Of a stretch of DNA of 64,000 nt, positions 46,154 through 54,826 are shown one piece after another. Positions within the stretch are counted from its first letter, which is position 1. Every line of letters starts with the position of its first letter. A model generated the notes under the pieces. That model saw nothing but the letters and a program-made list of their open reading frames with translations. It was not told the origin of the DNA and ran no database searches. This stretch comes from an uncultured Bacteroidales bacterium (GTDB taxonomy: Bacteria; Bacteroidota; Bacteroidia; Bacteroidales; ML635J-15): the NCBI GenBank assembly GCA_905234755.1, contig CAJOIT010000002.1:90405-154404 (forward strand). The letters are read 5' to 3'. Made by a program: the position numbers and the translations under genes.

Positions 46154-48037
46154 TTACTCTATCTTTTCTGCGAGTTCGAGCCATCGCATTTCTTTTTCGT
46201 CAATGCTATCAATGAGTTGCGAATACTCCGCCGACTTTGCTGCAATTTCAAACGGCGAAAGTTTTCCCGAATTAAGTTCGTCCTCCATAGCAGTACGCTT
46301 TGCATTCAATTCTTCCAACTCCTTTTCTAGCATGTCGTATTCGCGTTGCTCATTGTACGACAACTTTTTCTTTTGCGTTGGCACAACCTTTTTTGGTTCC
46401 TGCGACACTGGTTTCGGTTCCTTGGCTTCCTTAGGCGATGCGAACTCAATATACTTGTCATATTCCTTTGAATCGCGGAACTGCGTATAGTTGCCAGGAA
46501 AATCAACAATCCGCCCATCGCCCTCAAACACAAATATATGATCAACAATCTTGTCCATGAAAAAGCGGTCGTGCGAAACAAGAATAACCGTTGCATCAAT
46601 CATGGTCAGGTATTCCTCAAGCACCTGCAAAGTCGTTATGTCCAAATCGTTGGTAGGTTCGTCCATTATCAGCACATTGGGTTGCTGAATAAGCACAGTA
46701 CAAAGGTACAATCTGCGCTTTTCGCCACCGCTGAGCTTGCGCACAAGCGTATGCTGCATATCGCCCGTAAACATGAAATAATTGAGCAGTCCCGATGCAG
46801 AAAAACTCTTACCATCACGCAACTTCACATCATCCGAAATCTTGCGAACAATATCAATCGGTTTGTCGTCATCGTTGAAAGTAATGCCGTCCTGAGTGTA
46901 GTATGCGAATTTTACAGTCTGACCAATCTCAATGTGACCGCTGTCAGGAGCAAGATTTCCTGTTATAAGGTTCAAAAAAGTTGTCTTACCCACCCCATTG
47001 CGACCAACGATTCCAATCTTTTCGCATCGCGAGACCTTGTACGAAAATTCATCGATAATCTTTTGGCTACCAAACGATTTCGACACATTGTAAATATCAA
47101 TGATTTTCTTTCCTAGACGCTGATTTGCAACATCGAGTTCAAGTTTTCTTTCATCTATTCGCTGCGATGCCCTTGCTTTCAGATTTTCAAACTCGTCGAT
47201 ACGATATTTTGCCTTGTGTGAACGAGCCTTTGGCATACGGCGAATCCATTCCTGCTCCGTACGCATTAGGTTCTGCGCCCTCTCGATATTGGCTTGCAAG
47301 TTTTCAATGCGCTCAGCACGCTTTTCGACATAATAGGTGTAATTCCCTGAATATGAATATATGTTTCCTCCATCCATTTCGATTATGGTATCGCATATAC
47401 GGTCGAGGAAATAGCGGTCGTGTGTAACCATGAATATAGTTATGTTTGCTGACGACAAATAATCTTCAAGCCATTCTATCACATTGAGGTCCAACTGGTT
47501 TGTCGGTTCATCAAGGATAAGGAGCTGTGGTTCGCAAATAAGCAGTCCTGCAAGCGCAACACGCTTTTTTTGTCCACCGCTGAGAGTACCAATTTTTTTG
47601 TCAAGGTCGTGAATATCGAGTTTACCTAGGATTTGCCTGATGCGCGATTCGTAATCCCAAGCATTAAGGGCGTCCATCTTGTCCAACAGCGATGGCAAAA
47701 CCTCGTGAGATTCTGAATAAAGGCAGTCGTTGTATTGGCGGATAGTCTGAGTAATTTCATTTTCGAGCACAAAGACGGCATCAAGCACTGTGCGGTCCGG
47801 ATTCATTTCGATTTCCTGTGGCAGATAACCGATTCTCACATCGCGCCGGCGGCTCAATTTTCCGCTATCGGACGAGTCAACGCCTGCAAGTATGTTCAGT
47901 AACGAGGTCTTTCCCGTGCCATTCTTGGCGACTAGGGCAATTTTCTGTCCCTCGCCTATGCTTAAGCTGATGTTTTCGAACAGCAACTTGTCGCCGTATC
48001 GCTTGCTTATGTTTTCCGCCTGAAGAAGACTTTCCAT
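46154..48037 (-). CDS. ABC-F family ATPase, Uup-like
   Basis: 627 residues with two ABC domains and no membrane segment. First Walker A KNGTGKTS and signature LSGGQKKR; second Walker A RNGVGKTT and signature LSGGEKRR; the interdomain linker (about 240-300) is charged and helical. A C-terminal coiled coil (about 545-627, e.g. LEKELEELNAKRTAMEDEL) is the hallmark of the Uup group. ABC-F proteins act on the ribosome to relieve stalls or, for Uup, help tolerate precise transposon excision and ribosome assembly defects. The region downstream on its strand is the tRNA operon read in the opposite direction. Confidence 0.92.
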   Translation of the reverse strand: MESLLQAENISKRYGDKLLFENISLSIGEGQKIALVAKNGTGKTSLLNILAGVDSSDSGKLSRRRDVRIGYLPQEIEMNPDRTVLDAVFVLENEITQTIRQYNDCLYSESHEVLPSLLDKMDALNAWDYESRIRQILGKLDIHDLDKKIGTLSGGQKKRVALAGLLICEPQLLILDEPTNQLDLNVIEWLEDYLSSANITIFMVTHDRYFLDRICDTIIEMDGGNIYSYSGNYTYYVEKRAERIENLQANIERAQNLMRTEQEWIRRMPKARSHKAKYRIDEFENLKARASQRIDERKLELDVANQRLGKKIIDIYNVSKSFGSQKIIDEFSYKVSRCEKIGIVGRNGVGKTTFLNLITGNLAPDSGHIEIGQTVKFAYYTQDGITFNDDDKPIDIVRKISDDVKLRDGKSFSASGLLNYFMFTGDMQHTLVRKLSGGEKRRLYLCTVLIQQPNVLIMDEPTNDLDITTLQVLEEYLTMIDATVILVSHDRFFMDKIVDHIFVFEGDGRIVDFPGNYTQFRDSKEYDKYIEFASPKEAKEPKPVSQEPKKVVPTQKKKLSYNEQREYDMLEKELEELNAKRTAMEDELNSGKLSPFEIAAKSAEYSQLIDSIDEKEMRWLELAEKIE

Positions 48038-48054
48038 ATCACATTCCCCTACTA

Positions 48055-48137
48055 GTCATGCTGAACTTGTTTCAGCATCCGTTTCTATAATTAAACACAC
48101 ATTCCCTTTTCAGATTCTGAAATAAATTCAGAATGAC
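48055..48137 (+). repeat. 83-bp palindrome-ended element, module 1 (no gene inside)
   Basis: Left palindrome GTCATGCTGAAC...TTCAGCATC at 48055-48079, a 33-nt spacer, and right palindrome GATTCTGAA ATAAA TTCAGAATGAC at 48113-48137. The outer ends are inverted (GTCAT...ATGAC). The right hairpin extends outward by TTCCCTTTT / AAAAGGGAA (48102-48146). Its spacer is similar to that of module 3. Confidence 0.85.
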
Positions 48138-48204
48138 AAAAGGGAAGACAAATCCACAAACACTTTTATAATCAGAGACAATCATTATTTTCTCTCTACT
48201 ACTA
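48138..48204. repeat. Inter-module direct repeat, copy 1
   Basis: 67 nt shared with 48638-48707: AAATCCACAAACA, TTTATAATCA, GACAATCATT and TTTCTCTCTACTACTA, with small differences. Together with the left palindromes the repeat copies are exactly 500 nt apart and flank the nuclease gene. Confidence 0.8.
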
Positions 48205-48637
48205 GTCATGCTGAACTTGTTTCAGCATCTGTTACTATGATTCTTTTAACGATTTATAATATTCCGACACTGACTCAATTATTTCATCATCTACACCAAC
48301 CTCTTCCGCCAAGTCTTTCCACTGCGGATTCATCTCTGCAACAAGATTATTTTTCCAATCACGATGCCATTGTTTCAATTGCTTTTCTCTTGATATTGCA
48401 TCTTCAACATTCTCAAAATCATCAAAATAAACTAGTTTCTTACAATTATATTTTGCAGTAAAGCCATCGTTGACATGCGCCTTATGTTCGGCAACCCTAC
48501 GAACCAAATCGTTTGTTACTCCAATATAAAGCACATTATTGGTGTAATTTGACATCATATAGACATAATATGTTTTCATATTGTTTCTATTACATCCGAC
48601 TTCTCCTTTTCAGATCCTGAAATAAATTCAGGATGAC
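48205..48637. mobile_element. Putative palindrome-ended element carrying a GIY-YIG nuclease gene (module 2)
   Basis: Same left palindrome (48205-48229) and same type of right palindrome (48613-48637, here GATCCTGAA / TTCAGGATGAC) as modules 1 and 3, but the space between them contains the nuclease gene instead of 33 nt. The right hairpin differs from module 1 by paired changes (T-A to C-G in the inner stem; TTCTCC with GGAGAA in the outer stem), so pairing is preserved. Mobility is inference: no target-site duplication or empty site can be seen from this window alone. Confidence 0.55.
48235..48579 (-). CDS. GIY-YIG single-domain nuclease (UPF0213/YhbQ-like)
   Basis: 114 residues. YYVYMMSN (4-11) and LYIGVTNDLVRRVAEHK (17-33) are the GIY-YIG strands, with catalytic-type Arg (R27/R28) and His (H32). 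Glu at 65 (AISREKQLKQW) is the probable metal ligand. The C-terminal ~40 residues (DLAEEVGVDDEIIESVSEYYKSLKES) form an acidic helical tail. Related small GIY-YIG proteins are common in Bacteroidota with unknown role. The gene lies on the minus strand between two inverted palindromes, and its stop is only 5 nt from the left one. This makes it a candidate for the enzyme that acts on these palindromes; that is inference. Confidence 0.9.
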   Translation of the reverse strand: MKTYYVYMMSNYTNNVLYIGVTNDLVRRVAEHKAHVNDGFTAKYNCKKLVYFDDFENVEDAISREKQLKQWHRDWKNNLVAEMNPQWKDLAEEVGVDDEIIESVSEYYKSLKES

Positions 48638-48707
48638 AAAAGGAGAAGGATTATCCACAAATACATTTATAATCAACGACAATCATTCTCTTTTCTCTCT
48701 ACTACTA
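48638..48707. repeat. Inter-module direct repeat, copy 2
   Basis: 70 nt matching 48138-48204: TTATCCACAAATACA, TTTATAATCA, GACAATCATT and TTTCTCTCTACTACTA. Leads directly into module 3. Confidence 0.8.
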
Positions 48708-48790
48708 GTCATGCTGAACTAGTTTCAGCATCCGTTACTTCAATTATACCAACCTTCCCTTTTCAGATTCTGAAATAAATTCATGATGAC
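48708..48790 (+). repeat. 83-bp palindrome-ended element, module 3 (no gene inside)
   Basis: Left palindrome at 48708-48732 (one change, CTTG to CTAG in the loop), 33-nt spacer, right palindrome at 48766-48790 with one stem mismatch (TTCATGATGAC). The outer arms CTTCCCTTTT / AAAAGGGAAG (48754-48800) are intact. Same length and spacer type as module 1. It ends 16 nt from the RluA-family gene's stop. Confidence 0.85.
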
Positions 48791-48806
48791 AAAAGGGAAG
48801 ACTGAT

Positions 48807-49502
48807 TCAAAATATCTTCCAAATCTTTTCATCTGGAAACGGCGCCTCAATGACAATTTCCTCCTTCTTCACTGGATGAACAAAAGTGATCCGCACAGCA
48901 TGAAGATTAATGCCTCCATTTTTGTTGGAACGCGGATATCCGTACTTCAAATCGCCACGGATAGGGCAACCCATATTGGCGAGCTGACAGCGAATCTGAT
49001 GATGACGACCTGTATGCAAGTCAACCTCAAGCAGATAATACCGCTCCGAATGTCCAATCACCTTGTACGACAAACTCGAGCGCTTTGCCTCTGGATGCTT
49101 TTCATCAACCACATACGACTTGTTCTGTTTGACATTGCGGTAAATGTAATCCACAAGCGTGTCGCTGTCCTTTGGCGGCTTGTTGCCGACAACCGCTAAA
49201 TATGTCTTATGCGCATCCTTAGTACGGAAAAGTTCGCTCAAGCGCGTCAATGCCTTGCTCGTCTTTGCAAAAAGCACCACTCCGCTCACAGGCCTGTCGA
49301 TACGATGCGGAACACCAAGGAAAACATTTCCTGGCTTGTTATCGCGCTCCTTTATGTAGGATTTCAGAATTTCAGACAGTGGCTTGTCGCCAGTATTGTC
49401 GCCCTGCACAATTTGCCCCGCCTGCTTGTTAACGGCAATTATGTGGTTGTCTTCGTACAGAATATCAACCGTTTGCGGACTTGTGTTTTGATGTTCAGCC
49501 AT
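48807..49502 (-). CDS. RluA-family RNA pseudouridine synthase
   Basis: 231 residues. The catalytic Asp lies in HRIDRPVSGVVLFAKT (about 66-81), followed by KTYLAVV and LHTGRHHQIRCQLA, the standard RluA motifs. There is no S4 domain, as in single-domain RluA/RluC-type short forms. It isomerises uridine in rRNA or tRNA; the target cannot be told. It starts 16 nt after panB and ends beside the palindrome cluster. Confidence 0.92.
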   Translation of the reverse strand: MAEHQNTSPQTVDILYEDNHIIAVNKQAGQIVQGDNTGDKPLSEILKSYIKERDNKPGNVFLGVPHRIDRPVSGVVLFAKTSKALTRLSELFRTKDAHKTYLAVVGNKPPKDSDTLVDYIYRNVKQNKSYVVDEKHPEAKRSSLSYKVIGHSERYYLLEVDLHTGRHHQIRCQLANMGCPIRGDLKYGYPRSNKNGGINLHAVRITFVHPVKKEEIVIEAPFPDEKIWKIF

Positions 49503-49518
49503 GATACGACAAAATTTG

Positions 49519-50331
49519 TCAGTACTGTTCCTGCTCGTTAGGAAAATCCGCCGACTTCACATCGCTGATGTAGTTCGAAACCGCATCAGTAATTATCTTG
49601 TCCAAATCGGCATAACGGCGCAAAAAGCGTGGAGAAAATTCCTGAGTAATACCAAGCATGTCGTGCATTACAAGCACCTGACCATCGGCGGCACCTGCTC
49701 CAATGCCAATGATTGGAATCTTTATTTCGGAAACTATGCGCGAAGTAAGGCTTGCCGGAATTTTTTCCAATACAATGGCAAAGCAACCAAGTTCCTGAAG
49801 CAGATACGCATCTTCCACCAAACGCGATGCTTCCTCATCATCCTTTGCACGCACAGCGTATGTTCCAAACTTGTTTATACTCTGCGGGGTTAGTCCCAAA
49901 TGTCCCATTACAGGAATGCCAGCCGAGAGAATGCGCTTTATGGATTCTTCCGACTCCATTCCGCCTTCGAGTTTCACGGCTCCTGCTCCAGTTTCCTTCA
50001 TGATACGTATTGCAGACGACAAAGCCTCCTTAGAATTACTCTGATAAGTTCCAAATGGCAAATCGACAATTACCAAGGCCCTATCGACAGCGCGAACTAC
50101 GCTTTTGGCATGGTAAATCATCTCGTCGAGAGTTATCGGCAAGGTTGTTTCGTAGCCAGCCATCACATTCGATGCCGAATCGCCGACAAGAATAACATCG
50201 ATTCCAGCCCTGTCAATGATTTTCGCCATGCTGTAGTCGTAGGCAGTGAGCATCGAAATTTTTTCGCCACGATTCTTCATCTCCTGAAGAATATGGGTGG
50301 TAACCTTCTTTATTTCCTTATGTACCGACAT
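49519..50331 (-). CDS. panB: 3-methyl-2-oxobutanoate hydroxymethyltransferase
   Basis: 270 residues. [11 protein letters not shown], the metal-binding [29 protein letters not shown] and the C-terminal [17 protein letters not shown] are all PanB signatures. It makes ketopantoate from ketoisovalerate and methylene-THF at the start of pantothenate and CoA synthesis. Followed after 16 nt by the RluA gene on the same strand. Confidence 0.97.
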   Translation of the reverse strand: MSVHKEIKKVTTHILQEMKNRGEKISMLTAYDYSMAKIIDRAGIDVILVGDSASNVMAGYETTLPITLDEMIYHAKSVVRAVDRALVIVDLPFGTYQSNSKEALSSAIRIMKETGAGAVKLEGGMESEESIKRILSAGIPVMGHLGLTPQSINKFGTYAVRAKDDEEASRLVEDAYLLQELGCFAIVLEKIPASLTSRIVSEIKIPIIGIGAGAADGQVLVMHDMLGITQEFSPRFLRRYADLDKIITDAVSNYISDVKSADFPNEQEQY

Positions 50332-50470
50332 AATGGTATGTTTTTAAAGTCGGACAAAAATACAATATTATTTTAGATTGACGATTTACGATTTTAGATA
50401 ATTAATAATGTACAATGAAACATTCAAACAATTTCAAACCATTTAATTTTTGAATCCATATTCATTGTAC

Positions 50471-50523
50471 AGACGCAAAATTTTGCGTCTCAACAAAACA
50501 AACCATCGCAACGCATTGCGATG
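50471..50523. repeat. Two adjacent palindromes between panB and fabG
   Basis: AGACGCAAAATTTTGCGTCT is a perfect 20-bp palindrome (50471-50490). CATCGCAA / TTGCGATG with a 4-nt loop follows at 50504-50523. They lie in the 287-nt gap between divergent panB and fabG, surrounded by degenerate TTGAATTTTTGAATC words. No terminator is expected here because both genes read away. Confidence 0.75.
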
Positions 50524-50585
50524 CTACATATCATTGAATTTTTGAATCTTTGAATCATCAAATTTTCAAATCATTGAATTTTCAT

Positions 50586-50593
50586 TACCTTTG
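50586..50593 (+). promoter_or_regulatory. -7 box TACCTTTG of fabG
   Basis: 25 nt upstream of the ATG at 50619; the -33 position shows only a partial match (TTTTC). Confidence 0.5.
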
Positions 50594-50618
50594 CACAAAA
50601 TTTGACACCATTATAATT

Positions 50619-51365
50619 ATGGGATTACTAACTGGAAAAACAGCACTGATAACTGGTGCATCTCGCGGAATAGGCAGGGCAATTGCAATTGAATTTGCAA
50701 AAGCAGGCGCAAATATCGCATTTACCTCCACCCACCGCAACGAAAATGTCGATTCGCTCGAAAAGGAACTTGCAGAACTTGGCGTTGAATGCCTCTACTT
50801 TGAAGCCGATGCAAAAGACTTTGCCCGTGCAGACGAAATTGCCAACGAAGTGCAGAAAAAATTCTCGCGCATTGACATCCTTGTCAACAATGCAGGAATC
50901 ACCGCCGACACTCTGCTCATGCGCATGAGCGAAGAACAGTGGGACAATGTAATTGCCACCAACCTGAAGTCGGCATTCAACTATACAAAGGCTGTACAGC
51001 GCATAATGCTAAAGCAGCGTGAAGGTTCAATCATCAACCTTAGTTCGGTGGTGGGACTGTCGGGTAATGCCGGTCAGGCAAACTACGCCGCATCGAAGGC
51101 AGGAATCGTAGGTTTCACAAAGTCAGTAGCCAAAGAACTGGGCAGCAGAAACATACGCTGCAACGCCATAGCCCCTGGTTTCATCGAAACCGACATGACA
51201 GCCGCACTGAACGAGGAACAGAAGAAGTCCATCATCGATGCAATTCCGCTCAAGCGAGCAGGTCGCCCCGAAGATGTTGCCAACGCAGCCGTATTCCTCG
51301 CCTCAGATATGTCGCAATACATTTCCGGTCAAGTAATTAATGTTTGTGGCGCAATGTTGACATAA
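50619..51365 (+). CDS. fabG: 3-oxoacyl-ACP reductase FabG (SDR family)
   Basis: 248 residues from the ATG at 50619; an upstream in-frame extension would cross the promoter box. Cofactor motif TGASRGIG, NNAG, and the catalytic Ser-Tyr-Lys (NLSSVVG...YAASK) are all present, with the C-terminal ISGQVINVCGAM typical of FabG. It reduces 3-oxoacyl-ACP in fatty acid elongation. The T9SS gene 13 nt downstream may be co-transcribed. Confidence 0.95.
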   Translation: MGLLTGKTALITGASRGIGRAIAIEFAKAGANIAFTSTHRNENVDSLEKELAELGVECLYFEADAKDFARADEIANEVQKKFSRIDILVNNAGITADTLLMRMSEEQWDNVIATNLKSAFNYTKAVQRIMLKQREGSIINLSSVVGLSGNAGQANYAASKAGIVGFTKSVAKELGSRNIRCNAIAPGFIETDMTAALNEEQKKSIIDAIPLKRAGRPEDVANAAVFLASDMSQYISGQVINVCGAMLT

Positions 51366-51378
51366 AAGTTGACAAGAT

Positions 51379-52068
51379 ATGAAATCAAAAATAATTGTTC
51401 TAATAGCATTATCCGTAGTTTACTCAACTATTATGGCGCAAGACATCCAGAGGTTTCTTGGAATTTATGATGTCCATGAAGTATGTACTTGTACGACAAT
51501 AATGCCTAATTATATTGATACGATTAATTGTGAAATAGAAATAATACCTTCGAGCGTTGACACTTTGGACATACAATTTTATCTTCTTTCACATCTTGAA
51601 GACACAATAAGGGCAAAAATTACGGACGAAAATTCGTTTCAAATTCCTATGCAAACATATCAGTTGTTTCCAGAATACGATGATTACCATAACAATAACT
51701 TGTACAGTGGAGGCAGTGGAACTTTAATTCAAGATTCAATAGAAATTAATTACACTTCGGGAAGTGCTTTAGGCTTTTTTTTGTGTACTTGCAAGGGGAA
51801 AAAGAGAAATAACGCAGGTCTTTCCGATTATAAGGACAAAAAAATGTTTGATGTTTATCCTAATCCTGCCAGCAACTCAATTTCAATAGAAGTTGAAAAA
51901 GACTATACGGATTTGACGATTGAAATCATTGATGAAACGGGCAGAGTTGTTTATAGTAGAAACGACCTTGAAAATCCTATTTCGCTTGACAATTTCGTCA
52001 CAGGAATTTATTTTGTACGCTTGCAGGTTGATGGCGATGTTACTACTAAAAAAATTGTTGTGGAATAA
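51379..52068 (+). CDS. Small T9SS type A secreted protein
   Basis: 229 residues. A signal peptide (~1-20, ending IMAQ) is followed by ~130 residues of unrecognised beta-like sequence with CTCTTIMP and a second Cys pair FLCTCKG, suggesting disulfides. The T9SS type A tail (from about 150) reads FDVYPNPASNSISIEVEK...TGIYFVRLQVDG and ends KKIVVE. AT-richer and more lysine-rich than its neighbours. Sits between fabG and a VWA-like membrane protein. Function unknown. Confidence 0.8.
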   Translation: MKSKIIVLIALSVVYSTIMAQDIQRFLGIYDVHEVCTCTTIMPNYIDTINCEIEIIPSSVDTLDIQFYLLSHLEDTIRAKITDENSFQIPMQTYQLFPEYDDYHNNNLYSGGSGTLIQDSIEINYTSGSALGFFLCTCKGKKRNNAGLSDYKDKKMFDVYPNPASNSISIEVEKDYTDLTIEIIDETGRVVYSRNDLENPISLDNFVTGIYFVRLQVDGDVTTKKIVVE

Positions 52069-52104
52069 AAATATGGTGCAATGCTCTCATAAAAATCTCG
52101 GAAA

Positions 52105-54180
52105 ATGAAATTCTACTTTGAATATTCCCCGTGGCTGCTGATTCCGATGGCGATTGTCGCCGTTGCAATAGCGATTTTCCTGTACCACAAAGACAAAACT
52201 TTCGCCGAAATAGAGCCGTGGAAACGCAAACTGATGACAGCACTGCGTGCAATATTCATTTTCCTTACAATGGCACTTCTGCTCAATCCTATTGTAAAAC
52301 ACCTCACCTACGACATTCGCAAACCGATTGTTGTAATCGCACAGGACAATTCAAAATCAATACTTTACAATAAGGATTCCTCATTTTACAAGAACGAATA
52401 CACCAAAAACATCACGCAACTTGCCGAAGATTTAAGCGATAAGTTTGATGTCTGCATGTTGCCGTTCTCCGACGGAATAGAAAACAGCGACAGCATAAAC
52501 TTCACAGGCGATGCAACCAACATTTCATCGGTATTCAGCGAAATATCATCGCGTTACGCTGGTGCAAACATGGGTGCGGTAATCCTCGCCACCGATGGAA
52601 TCTACAACAAAGGTCAAAATCCTCAGTACGCATCTCCATCCAAATACCCCGTGATGTGCATTGCAATGGGCGACACAGTTCCGCACAAGGACTTGATGAT
52701 TAAGGACATCGTCCACAACAGCGTAACTTTCCTCGGCAACAAGTTCCCCGTGAGAATCCTTGTTTCTGCCGACAAATGCTCCGAAAAGCAGGCACAGATA
52801 AAAATCACAAGGAAAGGTCAGAGCGTTTACACAAGCAATTTCGACCTGCCCGAAAACGGCACGACAAAAAGCATTGAGGTTGAACTTAGCGCCGACCTCA
52901 TCGGATTGCAACAATACAAAGTTTCGCTGCAACATCTTGACAAAGAAACAAGTTACGAAAACAACGATGCCGAATTTTACATCGAAGTCATCGACAAGCG
53001 AAGCAAGATTCTCATTCTAGCCGATGCGCCCCACCCCGATGTCGGTGCAATAAAGTCGGCACTGAAAAGCAATCCCGACCTCGAAATCGAAACCAAGTAT
53101 TCGTACGAAAACAACATCAGCGCAAAAGGCTACGACCTTGTGATAATCCACCAGTTGCCGACCATCAAAAACAAGGCGCAGAATGTTTTCACCGAGATTG
53201 AAAAGTTCGGCATACCGCAGATTTTCATACTCGGCACACAGACATCGTTCTCCGACTTCGACAAACTTGGCACCGACCTGAAAGTAAACGCAAACTTCAA
53301 CTCGTTTGATGACGCTGTGCCATCGCTGAATTCGAGTTTCAACTCGTTCACAATTGATGCGCCCGAGTTCCTGCAACAACTTCCGCCGCTCAAAGTTCCA
53401 TACGGAAGTCCGAAAATTACTGGCGAATCAAAAACACTTTTGTACCAGACCATTAACGGAATTAAAACAGAAAAACCGCTTGTATTCTTCACCGACAGGG
53501 ACAACCGCAAATGCTGCTACATTATGGGCGAAGGTTTGTGGCGCTGGAGAATCTACGACTACAAGCAATCATCAAGCAACGAGAATTTCAACACACTGAT
53601 AAACAAGATTGTACGTTTCACAATCACCAAGCAGCAGAAAAACAAACTGAATGTCGAGGCAAAACGCCTTTACACCGACAACGAGAACATCATTATCACC
53701 GCCGAATTCTACAACGATGCATACGAACTTGTTCCCGACCTTGAAATCGAAGCCACGCTGAAGGACAGCACCGACAACGAGTTCAAGTACATGATGGAAC
53801 CCAACGGTAATTCCTACCGCATCGACCTCGGACGGCTCGGCAAAGGCAACTATACCTGCAACTTCGCAACCGAATTCGACGGAAACAAATACGAAACTAA
53901 CATAGCCATAATGGTCAGAAACCTTAACCTTGAAGCACAGAACATTACAGCAAACCACAATGTTCTGTACTCGATAGCCAGTACAAACGGCGGAAAGGTT
54001 TACTATCCAAGCGAAATTTCAAGGATAAAGGACGACCTCGAGGCTAACCCCAACATACAGAGCGTTTCATACGAAAAAGAATCGCTGTCATCCATAATTG
54101 ACTTCTGGTACATTTTCGTGTGCATACTGCTTTTTGCAGCAACTGAATGGTTCTTAAGAAAGTTCTGGGGAGGGTACTAA
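52105..54180 (+). CDS. VWA-like membrane protein
   Basis: 691 residues. Two transmembrane helices at the N-terminus (about 9-26 and 44-62), then a von Willebrand factor A-like domain with the metal-ion motif DNSKS at about 80-84 and ATDGIYNKG near 170. A long beta-sandwich region follows, including a Rossmann-like segment DKRSKILILADAPHPDVGAIKSAL. The last TM helix is near 668-686. This matches the BatA/glutamine amidotransferase-like VWA proteins of Bacteroidota. The TatD gene starts 10 nt after its stop. Envelope role unknown. Confidence 0.78.
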   Translation: MKFYFEYSPWLLIPMAIVAVAIAIFLYHKDKTFAEIEPWKRKLMTALRAIFIFLTMALLLNPIVKHLTYDIRKPIVVIAQDNSKSILYNKDSSFYKNEYTKNITQLAEDLSDKFDVCMLPFSDGIENSDSINFTGDATNISSVFSEISSRYAGANMGAVILATDGIYNKGQNPQYASPSKYPVMCIAMGDTVPHKDLMIKDIVHNSVTFLGNKFPVRILVSADKCSEKQAQIKITRKGQSVYTSNFDLPENGTTKSIEVELSADLIGLQQYKVSLQHLDKETSYENNDAEFYIEVIDKRSKILILADAPHPDVGAIKSALKSNPDLEIETKYSYENNISAKGYDLVIIHQLPTIKNKAQNVFTEIEKFGIPQIFILGTQTSFSDFDKLGTDLKVNANFNSFDDAVPSLNSSFNSFTIDAPEFLQQLPPLKVPYGSPKITGESKTLLYQTINGIKTEKPLVFFTDRDNRKCCYIMGEGLWRWRIYDYKQSSSNENFNTLINKIVRFTITKQQKNKLNVEAKRLYTDNENIIITAEFYNDAYELVPDLEIEATLKDSTDNEFKYMMEPNGNSYRIDLGRLGKGNYTCNFATEFDGNKYETNIAIMVRNLNLEAQNITANHNVLYSIASTNGGKVYYPSEISRIKDDLEANPNIQSVSYEKESLSSIIDFWYIFVCILLFAATEWFLRKFWGGY

Positions 54181-54190
54181 AATTAACGAC

Positions 54191-54826
54191 ATGAATTTCT
54201 TCAATTTCCATACGCACAACACATCGGAAACCTCGGGCATAATAAGCCTCAGCGAGTACGCCAACCTGTCGGAAGGCAAAAAATACTCGGTGGGACTGCA
54301 TCCATGGTACTGCGACAAGAATTCAATCCACAAGATGGCGGAAATTGCGCGTGCTGCCGAAAATCCGCAAGTCGTAGCCATCGGCGAAACCGGCTTCGAC
54401 AAGAAAAGCGGTCTTGACCTTGCAGGACAAACCGAAATCTTTGAAGCACATGTGGCATTGTCGGAAAAACTGCAAAAACCGCTGATAATTCACTGCGTAA
54501 AGCAATTCCAGCACCTTATTGCAGAAAAGAAGAAATTGCAACCTTCGCAGCCGTGGATTCTGCACGGATTCTGCGGAAAACTATCGCAGGTAAGCCCACT
54601 TATCGACTGTGGAATTTACTTTTCAATATCACATTCCCTGCTGTCGAAGGACAAGAAATCATCAAAATTCTTCTCGTTTGTACCTAGTGAACGTCTGTTT
54701 TTCGAGACAGATGACGGAAATTTCCCTGTCGAGAATGTTTACAAGTCGGCAACTCGCTGGATGAACATTTCGTTGGAAGAACTCTGCGAAATCATTGACA
54801 AAAACCTGAAATCCATAAACTTATGA
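54191..54826 (+). CDS. TatD-family metal-dependent hydrolase
   Basis: 211 residues. Metal ligands appear in order: FNFHTHN (HxH), GETGFD (Glu), LIIHCVK (His), ILHGFCGK (His) and FETDDG (Asp), the TatD/amidohydrolase pattern. Shorter than E. coli TatD (260) but all ligands are present. Family members act as DNases or quality-control hydrolases. The start of the tcdA gene overlaps its 3' end by 4 nt. Confidence 0.9.
   Translation: MNFFNFHTHNTSETSGIISLSEYANLSEGKKYSVGLHPWYCDKNSIHKMAEIARAAENPQVVAIGETGFDKKSGLDLAGQTEIFEAHVALSEKLQKPLIIHCVKQFQHLIAEKKKLQPSQPWILHGFCGKLSQVSPLIDCGIYFSISHSLLSKDKKSSKFFSFVPSERLFFETDDGNFPVENVYKSATRWMNISLEELCEIIDKNLKSINL

Noticed and set aside
48102-48146. Right-end palindromes as ordinary intrinsic terminators
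   Set aside because: They have no U-run on either strand and occur as inverted pairs in repeated modules; a termination side effect cannot be excluded.
48055-48790. CRISPR array
   Set aside because: The palindromic units are irregularly spaced (33-nt spacers occur only inside two modules), spacers are related to each other, and no cas gene is present.
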